From contig JBBSDV010000023.1 in the NCBI GenBank assembly GCA_038240335.1, forward strand, positions 1-22,446: a stretch of 22,446 nucleotides of DNA, read 5' to 3'. The translations under genes and the position numbers were made by a program. Below are positions 13,770 to 21,346 of this stretch, piece after piece. Position 1 is the stretch's first letter. The number at the start of each line of letters is the position of its first letter. The notes under the pieces are model-generated. The model was not told the origin of the DNA. It saw only the letters and a list, made by a program, of their open reading frames with translations, and did no database searches. Source of the DNA: JBBSDV01 sp038240335. Lineage in GTDB: Bacteria; Chloroflexota; Dehalococcoidia; DSTF01; JACRBR01.

Positions 13770-14510
13770 ATGATGATGATCAGGAAGCGCCGCATGTTCG
13801 GCGCTTCGGCCGCGCTACTGATTCTGGCAGTTGGAGCCGTCGCGCTCCCGCTAATGCTTCCTCACCACAGGGCGAGCGCCGACGCCGCGCCATTCGCGCT
13901 GCGGCTCGACTGCGATCCGGCGACAGCGGGGGTGCAATCAGCGTGCACCTACCCGCAAGGCACTGCGTTTGTCGATGTGGATGTCGTGTTCGAGAACAAT
14001 AGCAGCGCCGCAACGACGATCGGTTCGTTCAACTTCGATGCGATCTCGATTCCGCAACCGGCGCTAAATCCGAAGCCCGGCGTCGATGCGAACAACGATA
14101 CGAACCCTGATCTGAACGACGCAGCCTTCCCGGCGGACTTCACCTGCGCGTACACACCATCGACGCCGGATATCGACCCGAACCCGGATCGTGCGCAATC
14201 ACGATCGATCTGCTTCACCAGCACCAATGACGGACCGACCGTGCCGGCTGGAACATCACTGCGCCTCGCCACCGTGCACTACACAAGCAGCAACGCGGTT
14301 AGCAGTGTGTCGCTGGAGGGGGTGCAGATCAGCGACAACCTTGTCGACGAGGTGATGAGCTGCAGCGAGGTCGTCCAATCGGCCGGGGACTGCACAGGAG
14401 CGACGATCACCGTCGGCACCGTCTTCAATACCGCGACAAGCACACCCACGGCGGTGACGCCGACGCCGCTGCCGCAGATGACTCCATCGCGTCACCAACC
14501 GGCGGCGTGA
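13770..14510 (+). CDS. Secreted cohesin-like domain protein, N-terminal part of a frame-split gene
   Basis: This 246-residue product starts with a basic, hydrophobic signal peptide (MMMIRKRR, then ALLILAVGAVALPLML). One beta-sandwich of about 170 residues follows; FVDVDVVFENNSS, GTSLRLATVHYTSS and VSLEGVQISDNLVDE are arranged like cohesin-type or related secreted beta domains. A Thr/Pro linker starts (TATSTPTAVTPTPLP) but the frame then turns to QMTPSRHQPAA and stops. The -1 frame takes over exactly there with sensible sequence (DDSIASPTGGVSDVLLLNSG). This frame and the next are probably one gene of about 715 codons, broken by a one-base loss or an assembly error. AGGAG lies 6 nt before the ATG. 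It could be a surface scaffold or adhesion component; no catalytic motif is seen. Confidence 0.75.
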   Translation: MMMIRKRRMFGASAALLILAVGAVALPLMLPHHRASADAAPFALRLDCDPATAGVQSACTYPQGTAFVDVDVVFENNSSAATTIGSFNFDAISIPQPALNPKPGVDANNDTNPDLNDAAFPADFTCAYTPSTPDIDPNPDRAQSRSICFTSTNDGPTVPAGTSLRLATVHYTSSNAVSSVSLEGVQISDNLVDEVMSCSEVVQSAGDCTGATITVGTVFNTATSTPTAVTPTPLPQMTPSRHQPAA

Positions 14511-15916
14511 GCGACGTGCTGTTGCTCAACAGCGGCGTCTGCGTGTCCGCCTCCATCGGCCTCGAGAGCGTGCGTGCATTCACCGCCGATTCCGCCTGTA
14601 ACGGGCTGAGCATCCAACCGTCGCTGGACGGTCTCGTGAACTGCATGCGCGACCTGCAATCATTTGATTGCATATCAGTTTACGGAAGCGCGATCCCCAC
14701 GCCGGGAATCAGCACCGCCGACTTCTCGTCGATCGATGTCGATGCGGATCAAGTGCATGCCGGACAAGTGCTGAACGTCATCGCGTTCGTCACCGGCGAC
14801 TATCCCGTGCTCTTCTCGACGGACAAGGGCACCCTCGTGGATATTACTTCCACTTCGTTGGGGACCGATCACCTGTGCTATACGGACGCTCCCTTCGGTG
14901 TCGGGGACCCGGATTGCGATACAGATTCCGTGACCGTCGGGGACGGCATCGTCGTCGCAAAGATACTAATCGGCAGCGACACGCCGCGCGGCCTCGGGCA
15001 CGTCACCGTGACACAGAACGGGCAGTCGATCGTCAAGGAGTTTCACGTCGCTGGGTTGGGCGCCTCCGTGAAGTTCACGTTCATCGACGGCACTGACACG
15101 GTCGAAACAGGTTCGACGATTGCCGCGATGCCCGGCGACACGGCGATCGACTCCGATTGTCCGCTGGACACTGCTGCCGCGTACGCTCCAACGGGAAGCC
15201 CGAAACGGACGCGCGTGTTCACCCAGGTTCTCGACGATGAAGGGACGCCGCTTGCCGGCATCATCCTCAACTGGAACCATCCGTTTCGCACTCATACCGT
15301 TGGCGGCGGCATCGTCGTTGGGCCTGCTCCTCAAGGCGGGGTCGCGTATTCACAGACACCGGGTTTCGACTTCGGCACGCTCGGCATCGGCTTCCCGCAG
15401 ATTGTCTGCGGCGGCGCGGAACCGGGCGACTTGATTCTGTCGGCGACCACGAACCAGGTCAGCGATCCTTTGGAACCGCAGGTGTACGGTGAGGTAACCG
15501 TGCATGTCGCGCAAGCGGGTACACCAACAATCACCGCAACCGCCACCGACACGCCCACGCCCACGCCGACCAGTACAGCGGCAATGACGGACACGCCGAC
15601 CGACACGCCGACGTCGACGTCGACGGCCACACCGACCGCCACCAATACGCCGACGCCCACCTTCACGGCGACGGCGACCGTGAGAAATACCAGCACGTCC
15701 ACGCCGACCCCCGTCGCGACGAGCACACCGGCGCCCGCACGGTGCTACACGGCGCGCGAACGGCTGCACATCATCATCCAAGTCCTGCGGCGGATGAACG
15801 CGCGACGCCGGCATCCGGGATATGACCCTCGTTACGACGTAAACAACGACGGAGTCCTGAACATCGCCGACATTCTCGCCGTGCTCGCCGCGCCGCGCTG
15901 CGCTGATCGACACTGA
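14507..15916 (+). CDS. Secreted beta-domain protein with dockerin-like C-terminus, C-terminal part of a frame-split gene
   Basis: This 469-codon frame opens at a GTG overlapping the preceding stop and has no signal peptide or Shine-Dalgarno sequence, as expected if it is the continuation of the 13770 gene. It contains further cysteine-bearing beta domains (FSSIDVDADQVHAGQVLNVI; VKFTFIDGTDTVETGSTI). A Thr/Pro linker at about 345-408 follows, and a C-terminal segment contains YDVNNDGVLNIADILAVL. That segment is a dockerin-type calcium loop (D-x-N-x-D-G-x5-D) with its helix; only one such loop is seen where classical type I dockerins have two. Together with the cohesin-like N-terminal part it suggests a cell-surface or extracellular assembly protein. 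Partner specificity cannot be read from the sequence. A combined-gene reading is favoured over translational coupling. Confidence 0.72.
   Translation: MSDVLLLNSGVCVSASIGLESVRAFTADSACNGLSIQPSLDGLVNCMRDLQSFDCISVYGSAIPTPGISTADFSSIDVDADQVHAGQVLNVIAFVTGDYPVLFSTDKGTLVDITSTSLGTDHLCYTDAPFGVGDPDCDTDSVTVGDGIVVAKILIGSDTPRGLGHVTVTQNGQSIVKEFHVAGLGASVKFTFIDGTDTVETGSTIAAMPGDTAIDSDCPLDTAAAYAPTGSPKRTRVFTQVLDDEGTPLAGIILNWNHPFRTHTVGGGIVVGPAPQGGVAYSQTPGFDFGTLGIGFPQIVCGGAEPGDLILSATTNQVSDPLEPQVYGEVTVHVAQAGTPTITATATDTPTPTPTSTAAMTDTPTDTPTSTSTATPTATNTPTPTFTATATVRNTSTSTPTPVATSTPAPARCYTARERLHIIIQVLRRMNARRRHPGYDPRYDVNNDGVLNIADILAVLAAPRCADRH
15535..15735 (+). repeat. Low-complexity Thr/Pro-coding repeat
   Basis: ACGCCGAC- and ACACCG-rich units encode a TDTPTPTPTSTA-like linker between the beta domains and the dockerin-like end. 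It is less regular than the subtilase linker. Confidence 0.6.
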
Positions 15917-16015
15917 CCGCGCTGCGAGGACAGGCGAAAATTTTTCTGCAGAGGTTCGGTGCAGGTGGTCCGCTGAGACGGGTAGCACCGCCGATCACGA
16001 ATTCAGCGACAACCC

Positions 16016-16045
16016 GAGCGAGATTCTTCGCTTCGCTCTGAAAGA
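16016..16045. repeat. Intergenic repeat resembling the GAGATTCTTCGCTTCGCTC family
   Basis: The sequence GAGATTCTTCGCTTCGCTC (16018-16036) followed by TGAAAGAC is very close to a short repeat that I recall being scattered between genes in several Chloroflexota and other genomes. Its ends (GAGCGA...TCGCTC) can pair. The region 15917-16271 contains no gene; this repeat and the heptad tract at 16094 are what it holds. Confidence 0.45.
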
Positions 16046-16093
16046 CAGTTCTTGAGAGCGTGGTGCCGTTCGCGCCTAACCATCTCCTTGGGG

Positions 16094-16170
16094 TCTCCCC
16101 TCCACTTCCCCATCTCTCACCTCTCATCCCCGCCTCCCGCCTCCCGCATCCCACTCCCCGCTTCCCGCCC
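16094..16170 (+). repeat. C/T-rich degenerate heptanucleotide repeat array upstream of phaC
   Basis: From 16114 eight units lie in exact 7-nt register: CTCTCAC, CTCTCAT, CCCCGCC, TCCCGCC, TCCCGCA, TCCCACT, CCCCGCT, TCCCGCC. A looser C/T tract precedes them. The array ends about 100 nt before the phaC start, so it could affect phaC transcription or mRNA. Confidence 0.7.
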
Positions 16171-16271
16171 CGGTCGTGGCATACTGTGGTTGATCTGATG
16201 ACCGGGACGCTGCGGCGGCCTCACATCGGTTCGGCGACGACCGCCGCCGCGTCCTTCTATGGAGGCGCATC

Positions 16272-17357
16272 ATGACTACCGACACCGCCCAGCCCGAGAT
16301 CAACATCGGCCAACTCGTCCAGAAGGAGGTCGAGCGGACACTGACGCGCGCAACGCGCGGCATCGATGTGCTGCTCAACCGCGACGAGCCCGACGTCGGC
16401 ATGACTCCGAAAGACGTCATTTACTCCCGCGGCACGCTCCGCCTGTACCACTATCACGGCATGTCCGACGAGGTCTATCGCATCCCCGTGCTGCTCGTGA
16501 TGTCGCTGATCAGCAAGCCGTACATTCTCGATCTCACGCCTGGCGTCAGCTTCGTTGAGTTCATGCTCAAGCAGGGCTTCGATGTCTTCATGATCGACTG
16601 GGGCGTCCCGCGGCCCGAAGACACGAAGCTCAAGCTCGAGGATTACACGCTCGACTTCCTGCCCGCGTGCATCGAGCAGGTGCAGGCCGCGACGGGCGAA
16701 ACCGACGTCTCGATCATCGGCTACTGCATGGGCGGCCTGCTCTCGCTGATCTACGGCGGCCTCGTCGATGCCGCGCCGATGGCCAACCTCGTCTGCATCG
16801 CGACGCCTGTCGACTACGAGGGCATGGGCCTCTTCAAGCAATGGTCCGACAAGCGCTGGTTCGATGTCGACCGCATCGTCGACACGCTCGGCAATATCCC
16901 GCCCGAGCTGATGTACCGCTCGTTCGAGCTGTTGCGCCCGGCCGACCGCCTCGTGTCGTACGTACGGCTCTGGGACAATCTTTGGAACGACCAGTACGTG
17001 AAGCAGTACCGTCTCTTCAACAAATGGACCGGCGACCAGATCCCCTTCCCCGGCGAGTGTTATCGCCAGACGACGAAGGATCTGATGTGGGAGAACAAGC
17101 TCCTCAAGGGCGAGCTCGAGGTCGGCGGCGACCCGGTCGATCTCAAGCGCATCACCTGCCCTGCGCTGAACCTGATGGCGCAGCACGACCACATCGCCCC
17201 GTACGAGTCAACGAAAGCGTTAACGTCGCTGCTTGGCAGCGAAGACACGGAGGACGTCGTGCTCAAGGGCGGACACGTCAGCCTCGTCGCCGGCGCCAAC
17301 GCCGTCATGCGGCTGTGGCCGAAGGTCAACGAGTGGCTCTCGGTGCGATCCGTATGA
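16272..17357 (+). CDS. phaC: Class III poly(R)-hydroxyalkanoate synthase subunit PhaC
   Basis: This 361-residue enzyme polymerises (R)-3-hydroxyacyl-CoA into PHA at the surface of storage granules. The lipase-like box reads GYCMGG with nucleophile Cys152. Asp306 in AQHDHIAPYEST and His335 in KGGHVSLV complete the triad, close to positions 149/302/331 of the Allochromatium enzyme. WDNLWND, the GVPRPEDTKLKLEDY block and the length of about 355-360 residues fit class III synthases, which need a PhaE partner. The PhaE-like protein at 13123 is the candidate. GGAGG lies 6 nt before the ATG. The stop overlaps the start of the GNAT gene (ATGA), so the two are translationally coupled. Confidence 0.94.
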   Translation: MTTDTAQPEINIGQLVQKEVERTLTRATRGIDVLLNRDEPDVGMTPKDVIYSRGTLRLYHYHGMSDEVYRIPVLLVMSLISKPYILDLTPGVSFVEFMLKQGFDVFMIDWGVPRPEDTKLKLEDYTLDFLPACIEQVQAATGETDVSIIGYCMGGLLSLIYGGLVDAAPMANLVCIATPVDYEGMGLFKQWSDKRWFDVDRIVDTLGNIPPELMYRSFELLRPADRLVSYVRLWDNLWNDQYVKQYRLFNKWTGDQIPFPGECYRQTTKDLMWENKLLKGELEVGGDPVDLKRITCPALNLMAQHDHIAPYESTKALTSLLGSEDTEDVVLKGGHVSLVAGANAVMRLWPKVNEWLSVRSV

Positions 17358-17971
17358 CCCTCGACGCCACGCGAGGCACCGCGTTGACATTGCCTCGTTC
17401 CGTGCGGCTCTCCGACGGCACGGACATCACTCTGCGTCTGCTCGAGCGGCTCGACCGCGAGGCGCTGGTCGCGTTTACGACGGCGCTGCCGGATCACGAT
17501 CTGCTGTTCCTGCGCACCGACATCACGAACCCCGACGTCATCGACGGCTGGCTCGACAACGTCGATCTCGAGCGGATCATCACCATCGTCGCCGAGCGCG
17601 AGGGCGGCATTCTCGGCTACGGCAGCCTGCATCTCAACAACGCGCCCTGGTCGCAGCACGTCGGCGAGTTGCGGGTGCTGATCAGCGAGGCGATGCGCGG
17701 CAAGGGCCTCGGCCGCGCCCTCACCGACGCCATCTTCGCCCAGGCGCTCGATCGCGGGATTGAGAAGATGGTGGCGCAGATGACGATCGACCAGAAGGGC
17801 GCGATCGCCACGTTCGAGGAGCTTGGCTTCAAGGCCGAGGCGCTGCTGCGCGACCATGTGCGCGCCCGCGACGGCGAGAAGTACGACCTCCTCGTCTACT
17901 CGCACGACGTCCACAACTTCCAGTCGCAGATGGATGGCTACGGCATCGCCGAGGCAGCGTCAGGGTTGTAG
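17354..17971 (+). CDS. GNAT-family N-acetyltransferase
   Basis: This 205-residue protein has a GNAT fold. A VGELRVLISEAMRGKG strand and the acetyl-CoA loop (RGKGLG, of the Arg/Gln-x2-Gly-x-Gly/Ala type) lead into ALTDAIFAQALDRG; ATFEELGFKAEALLRDHV forms the C-terminal part. The substrate is unknown. It begins inside the stop codon of phaC (ATGA at 17354-17357), and the frame upstream of that overlaps phaC, so the ATG is well placed. Coupling to phaC suggests a role linked to PHA metabolism, for example modifying the synthase, but this is inference. Confidence 0.88.
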   Translation: MTLDATRGTALTLPRSVRLSDGTDITLRLLERLDREALVAFTTALPDHDLLFLRTDITNPDVIDGWLDNVDLERIITIVAEREGGILGYGSLHLNNAPWSQHVGELRVLISEAMRGKGLGRALTDAIFAQALDRGIEKMVAQMTIDQKGAIATFEELGFKAEALLRDHVRARDGEKYDLLVYSHDVHNFQSQMDGYGIAEAASGL

Positions 17972-17978
17972 CGGCGCC

Positions 17979-18476
17979 ATGAACACGCCGCTCGCCGAGA
18001 TGTTCCGCTACAACCGCTGGGCGAACAACCTGTTGCTCGACGCCTGCCGCGGCCTCTCGGACGTGCAACTCGATGCCACGGTCGACGGCGTCTCGGGCAG
18101 CGTGCGCGTGCTGCTCCTGCACGTCGTCGGCGGGCAGCAGACCTTCGTCCTGCGAACGAGCGGCCGTCATCACGAGGGGGAACTGCACCGAGCCAGCGCC
18201 TGGCCCGGCTTCGACGTATTGGCGGAGATTGCAGCGACGTCGAGCGACGAGCTGATCGCCATCGCCGAGAACCTGGACGCCGACACCGACGTCGCTCTGC
18301 CGTTCGGAGGTAAGACCTACACCTACCCGAAGAGCTTCTTTCTCGTCCATGCGCTCGCCCACGCCGTCGAGCATCGCACCGAGATTAAGCTGGCGCTGAC
18401 AGAGCTTGGCGTCGCCACACCCGATCTCGACGCCTGGCAATATGCCGGGGCCGCCGGCTACGGCCGCGAAGTGTAA
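17979..18476 (+). CDS. DinB-family (YfiT-like) putative metal-dependent protein
   Basis: This 165-residue four-helix-bundle protein starts YNRWANNLLLDACRGLS, the usual first helix of DinB proteins. The metal-ligand histidines fit: His48 in LLLHVVGGQQ, and His128 and His132 in VHALAHAVEHRTEIKLAL. Family members include thiol-dependent transferases and maleylpyruvate isomerases. It starts 7 nt after the GNAT stop and is probably the third gene of the phaC transcript. No Shine-Dalgarno sequence stands clear of the GNAT gene end. Confidence 0.85.
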   Translation: MNTPLAEMFRYNRWANNLLLDACRGLSDVQLDATVDGVSGSVRVLLLHVVGGQQTFVLRTSGRHHEGELHRASAWPGFDVLAEIAATSSDELIAIAENLDADTDVALPFGGKTYTYPKSFFLVHALAHAVEHRTEIKLALTELGVATPDLDAWQYAGAAGYGREV

Positions 18477-18546
18477 GCTGCGTCGGCGGGAATCGAAGCG
18501 GACTACGCCGCAAGAACAACAACAGGTTCATGTGTCACACCATCTC

Positions 18547-19743
18547 ATGACCGACATCCCGGACGCCGCGGACACGATCATCGTTGGCGCTGGCGTCATG
18601 GGCTGCTCGATCGCCTACCATCTCGCGCTCGCCGGCGTACCCGACGTCGTCGTGCTCGATCGCGCCGGCGTATGCGCCGGCAACACGCGAAAGTCCGGCG
18701 CGCTCGTGCGCATGCACTACGAGAATGCGCCCGACGCCCGCCTCGCCTTCGCGTCTCTGCGCTACTTCCAGCAGTGGCGCGATCTGGTCGGCTATGACTG
18801 CGGCTTCACCAACACCGGCGCAGCGGCGCTCGTCGGGCCGGAGAACGTCGAGCGCCTGCACGCGAACGTCGCCATGCTGCAGGCGATCGGCATCAACACC
18901 AGCGTCATCTCGCCCGACGAGTTGCGTCGCCGCCAGCCCTTCATCACCACCGACGATCTCGGTGCCGCGGCCTACGAGCCGGACAGCGGTTATGCCGATC
19001 CGATCGCGACGACCGAGAGCTTCGCTCGGCGCGCCGTCGAACTCGGCGCAACGATCTATGAGGGCGTGCGTGTGGAATCGCTGATCGTGGTTGCAGGGCG
19101 CATCCGCGGGGTCGTTACGAGCGCCGGCGACATCGCCTGCGACCGCGTAGTCCTCGCGGCGGGACCGTGGACCGTCGCACTCCTCGCGCACGCCGGTGTC
19201 GCGCTCGACGTCGAGCCGGTGCGCGCCGAGATCGCCTTCGTACGTCGCCCGGCCGCGCTCGCCGATGGCCACTTCGTGTATCTCGATTTCAAGTCGGGGT
19301 CGTACTTCCGCCCGACGCGCGACGGCCTGACGTTGCTCGGCTCCGGTACCGTGCGCCGTCCGCTCCCGGCATCCGAGATCGATGCGTACGACGAAGGCAC
19401 GACGCCCGATGTCCTCGCGGCGATCCGCACGCGCATTCGCGAACGCGCGCCGCTGCTTGCGGACGCGGCATACGCGCGCGGCCACGCCGGCCTGTACGAT
19501 GTGTCGCCGGACGAGAAGGCGATCCTCGATCGCGTGCCCGGCCTCGACGGCGCGTACATGGCCGTCGGCTTCAGCGGCACCGGCTTCAAGCAATCGCCGG
19601 CGATCGGTCTCGGTATGAGCGAGCTCATCACGACCGGCAGCGCGGCGAGCGTCGATCTCATACCGTTTCGCTTCGCTCGATTCGCCGCGGGCAAGCCGCT
19701 GCACGGCGAGCACGAGTATCCCGCGCGCTGGCCGATGCACTGA
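18547..19743 (+). CDS. FAD-dependent oxidoreductase, D-amino-acid/sarcosine oxidase (DAO) family
   Basis: This 398-residue flavoenzyme begins with the Rossmann motif TIIVGAGVMGCSIAYHLA (G-x-G-x2-G at residues 14-19), followed by VVVLDRAGVCAGNT. Further DAO-family blocks are RVVLAAGPWTVALLAHAGV and GLYDVSPDEKAILDRVPG. The C-terminal flavin-binding element is VGFSGTGFKQSPAIGLGMSEL. Enzymes of this group oxidise secondary or primary amines such as sarcosine, glycine and dimethylglycine; the substrate cannot be fixed from sequence. ATG 18547 is chosen because the Rossmann strand follows directly; an in-frame GTG at 18532 is possible, and no strong Shine-Dalgarno sequence is visible. It converges on glnA with a 17-nt gap. 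Confidence 0.87.
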   Translation: MTDIPDAADTIIVGAGVMGCSIAYHLALAGVPDVVVLDRAGVCAGNTRKSGALVRMHYENAPDARLAFASLRYFQQWRDLVGYDCGFTNTGAAALVGPENVERLHANVAMLQAIGINTSVISPDELRRRQPFITTDDLGAAAYEPDSGYADPIATTESFARRAVELGATIYEGVRVESLIVVAGRIRGVVTSAGDIACDRVVLAAGPWTVALLAHAGVALDVEPVRAEIAFVRRPAALADGHFVYLDFKSGSYFRPTRDGLTLLGSGTVRRPLPASEIDAYDEGTTPDVLAAIRTRIRERAPLLADAAYARGHAGLYDVSPDEKAILDRVPGLDGAYMAVGFSGTGFKQSPAIGLGMSELITTGSAASVDLIPFRFARFAAGKPLHGEHEYPARWPMH

Positions 19744-19760
19744 CTCGGGCTATCGTCGCG

Positions 19761-21089
19761 CTAAAGCACGGCGAGGTACCGCTCGATCTCGTAGTCGCTG
19801 ACGTGACGGCGGTAGGAGTCGTACTCGATCGTCTTGTTTTGGAGCAGGCTCTCGAAGACATGGTCGCCGAGCGCGCGGCGCGCAAAATCGCTGCCGGAAA
19901 AGGCCTCGATCGCTTCTTTCAGGCTGCCCGGCAGCGTGTCGATGCCGCGCCGCTTGCGCTCGTCGGCGACGACCTCGAACACGTTCTCTTCCGTCGGCGA
20001 TGGCAGCGGATACTCGCGCTCGATGCCCTCGAGACCGGCGGCGAGCATCACGGCGAACGCGAGATACGGGTTGCACGCCGGATCCGGCGCCCGGTACTCG
20101 ATGCGCGTCGACGCTTCCTTGCCCGGCTTGTAGTCGGGCACGCGGATCAGGTCGCTGCGATTGCGGCGCGCCCACGTCAGATACACGGGCGCCTCGTACC
20201 CCGGCACGAGGCGCTTGTAACTGTTCACCCACTGGTTCGTCACCAGCGTGAACTCCGGCGCGTGTCGCAGCAGGCCCGCCATGTACGCCTTCGCGATCGG
20301 CGAGAGGTGGTACGCGTCGTCGTCGGCAAAGAAGGCGTTGGTGTCGCCGCGAAATAGCGATTGGTGCGTATGCATGCCAGAGCCGTTCCAGTCGGCGCGG
20401 GGCTTCGGCATGAACGTGGCATAGACGTTGTTTGCGAGCGCGACTTCTTTGACCACGAGCCGGTACGTCATCGCGTTGTCGGCCATCGTCAGCGCGTCGG
20501 TGTACCGCAGGCCGATCTCGTGCTGGCTCGGCGCCACTTCGTGGTGGCTGTACTCGACGCCGATGCCCATGTCCTCGAGCGTCAGAACCGTCTGCCGTCG
20601 CACGTCGCTCGCCACGTCCAGCGGCGTCAGGTCGAGATAGCCGCCCTTGTCGAGCCCTTCCGTCGCGTCAGACGATCGGAAGTAGAAGAACTCCAGTTCC
20701 GGCGAGACATAGAACGTGAAGCCGAGATCGGATGCGCGTTTGAGTTGCCGCTTGAGCACGAAGCGCGAGTCGCCCTCGAACGACGTGCCGTCGGGATGCT
20801 GGATGTCGCAGAACATGCGCGCGACACCTCGCTCGCGCGGCCGCCACGGCAGCACGGCAAAGGTCGACGGGTCGGGCATCGCCACCATGTCGGCTTCGTC
20901 GACGCGTGCGAAACCCTCGATGCTAGCGCCATCGAACGTCTTGCCCTCATCGAGCGCCTCTTCGAGCTCCTCGACGGTAATGGCGAAGCTCTTCAGCGAC
21001 CCGAGGATGTCCGTGAACCAGAGGCGGATGAATTTGATGTCGTGATCGCGGCACGACTGGATCACGAAATCCTTCTGGTCGTCCATCAT
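19761..21089 (-). CDS. glnA: Glutamine synthetase, type I
   Basis: This 442-residue glutamine synthetase makes glutamine from glutamate, ammonia and ATP in the cytosol. Signatures are WFTDILGSLKSFAI, FDGASIEGFARVDEADM, the glutamate-binding HHEVAPSQHEIGL, and the ATP-site block ending NGSGMHTHQSL. NPYLAFAVMLAAGLEGIE follows. At the usual adenylylation position the sequence reads EENVFEVVADERK, with Phe where regulated enzymes have Tyr. This matches alpha-type enzymes, which are not controlled by adenylylation. The frame extends 44 codons upstream, but tandem ATGs at 21089 and 21086, with GGTGGGATC just before, fit the family start. TACAAT lies about 30 nt upstream. It diverges from the DLH-family gene and has a GTTAC direct repeat upstream. 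Confidence 0.96.
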   Translation of the reverse strand: MMDDQKDFVIQSCRDHDIKFIRLWFTDILGSLKSFAITVEELEEALDEGKTFDGASIEGFARVDEADMVAMPDPSTFAVLPWRPRERGVARMFCDIQHPDGTSFEGDSRFVLKRQLKRASDLGFTFYVSPELEFFYFRSSDATEGLDKGGYLDLTPLDVASDVRRQTVLTLEDMGIGVEYSHHEVAPSQHEIGLRYTDALTMADNAMTYRLVVKEVALANNVYATFMPKPRADWNGSGMHTHQSLFRGDTNAFFADDDAYHLSPIAKAYMAGLLRHAPEFTLVTNQWVNSYKRLVPGYEAPVYLTWARRNRSDLIRVPDYKPGKEASTRIEYRAPDPACNPYLAFAVMLAAGLEGIEREYPLPSPTEENVFEVVADERKRRGIDTLPGSLKEAIEAFSGSDFARRALGDHVFESLLQNKTIEYDSYRRHVSDYEIERYLAVL

Positions 21090-21119
21090 AGTGATCCCAC
21101 CGAGGTCTGCATCGCGATC

Positions 21120-21125
21120 ATTGTA
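21120..21125 (-). promoter_or_regulatory. -10 box (TACAAT) of glnA
   Basis: TACAAT on the minus strand lies 31 nt before the ATG at 21089. No good -35 hexamer is present 16-18 nt further up, which fits a promoter helped by an activator. Confidence 0.45.
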
Positions 21126-21174
21126 GCGACGCACCGTGCGCTCGAAGGCCGTGCATTCCCTGATTTGCGCCCGC

Positions 21175-21190
21175 GTAACACGAACGTAAC
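21175..21190 (-). promoter_or_regulatory. GTTAC-n6-GTTAC direct repeat upstream of glnA, GlnR-like box
   Basis: On the minus strand GTTAC repeats with 6 nt between copies, 50 nt upstream of the -10 box. Actinobacterial GlnR sites have the form gTnAC-n6-GaAAC, so the first element and spacing fit while the second is imperfect. It may be a nitrogen-control site, or a site for the divergent DLH-family gene. Confidence 0.35.
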
Positions 21191-21205
21191 GCGCTCCGTT
21201 GGCTA

Positions 21206-21234
21206 TTCGACGAGCGGCCATTAGCTGCTACGAT
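21206..21234 (+). promoter_or_regulatory. Putative promoter of the DLH-family gene
   Basis: TTCGAC (21206-21211) and TACGAT (21229-21234) are spaced by 17 nt. The -35 match is poor. An imperfect hairpin (GCGAGAACC ... GGTTTTCTCGC, 21236-21264) follows in the leader. Confidence 0.3.
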
Positions 21235-21346
21235 CGCGAGAACCAATATCGACGGTTTTCTCGCGCCTTTCCTCGCAATCGAAGGCGACCCAAACGGCCG
21301 AGACAGTCCGGCGCCCATCCGCCGAGAACAATGAAGGAGCACATCG

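Noticed and set aside
15944..15959. GCGAAAATTTTTCTGC as a terminator after the dockerin-like gene
   Set aside because: The palindrome has no room for a loop and only a short A/T stem; it would not form a stable hairpin.
18535..19740. Long minus-strand open frame (401 codons) opposite the FAD oxidoreductase
   Set aside because: It is Arg/Asp/Ala-rich without recognisable domains, and lies exactly over a plus-strand gene with clear Rossmann and DAO motifs. It is a high-GC shadow frame.
20361..21224. Plus-strand open frame (287 codons) opposite glnA
   Set aside because: Glutamine synthetase motifs on the minus strand are unambiguous; this frame has none.
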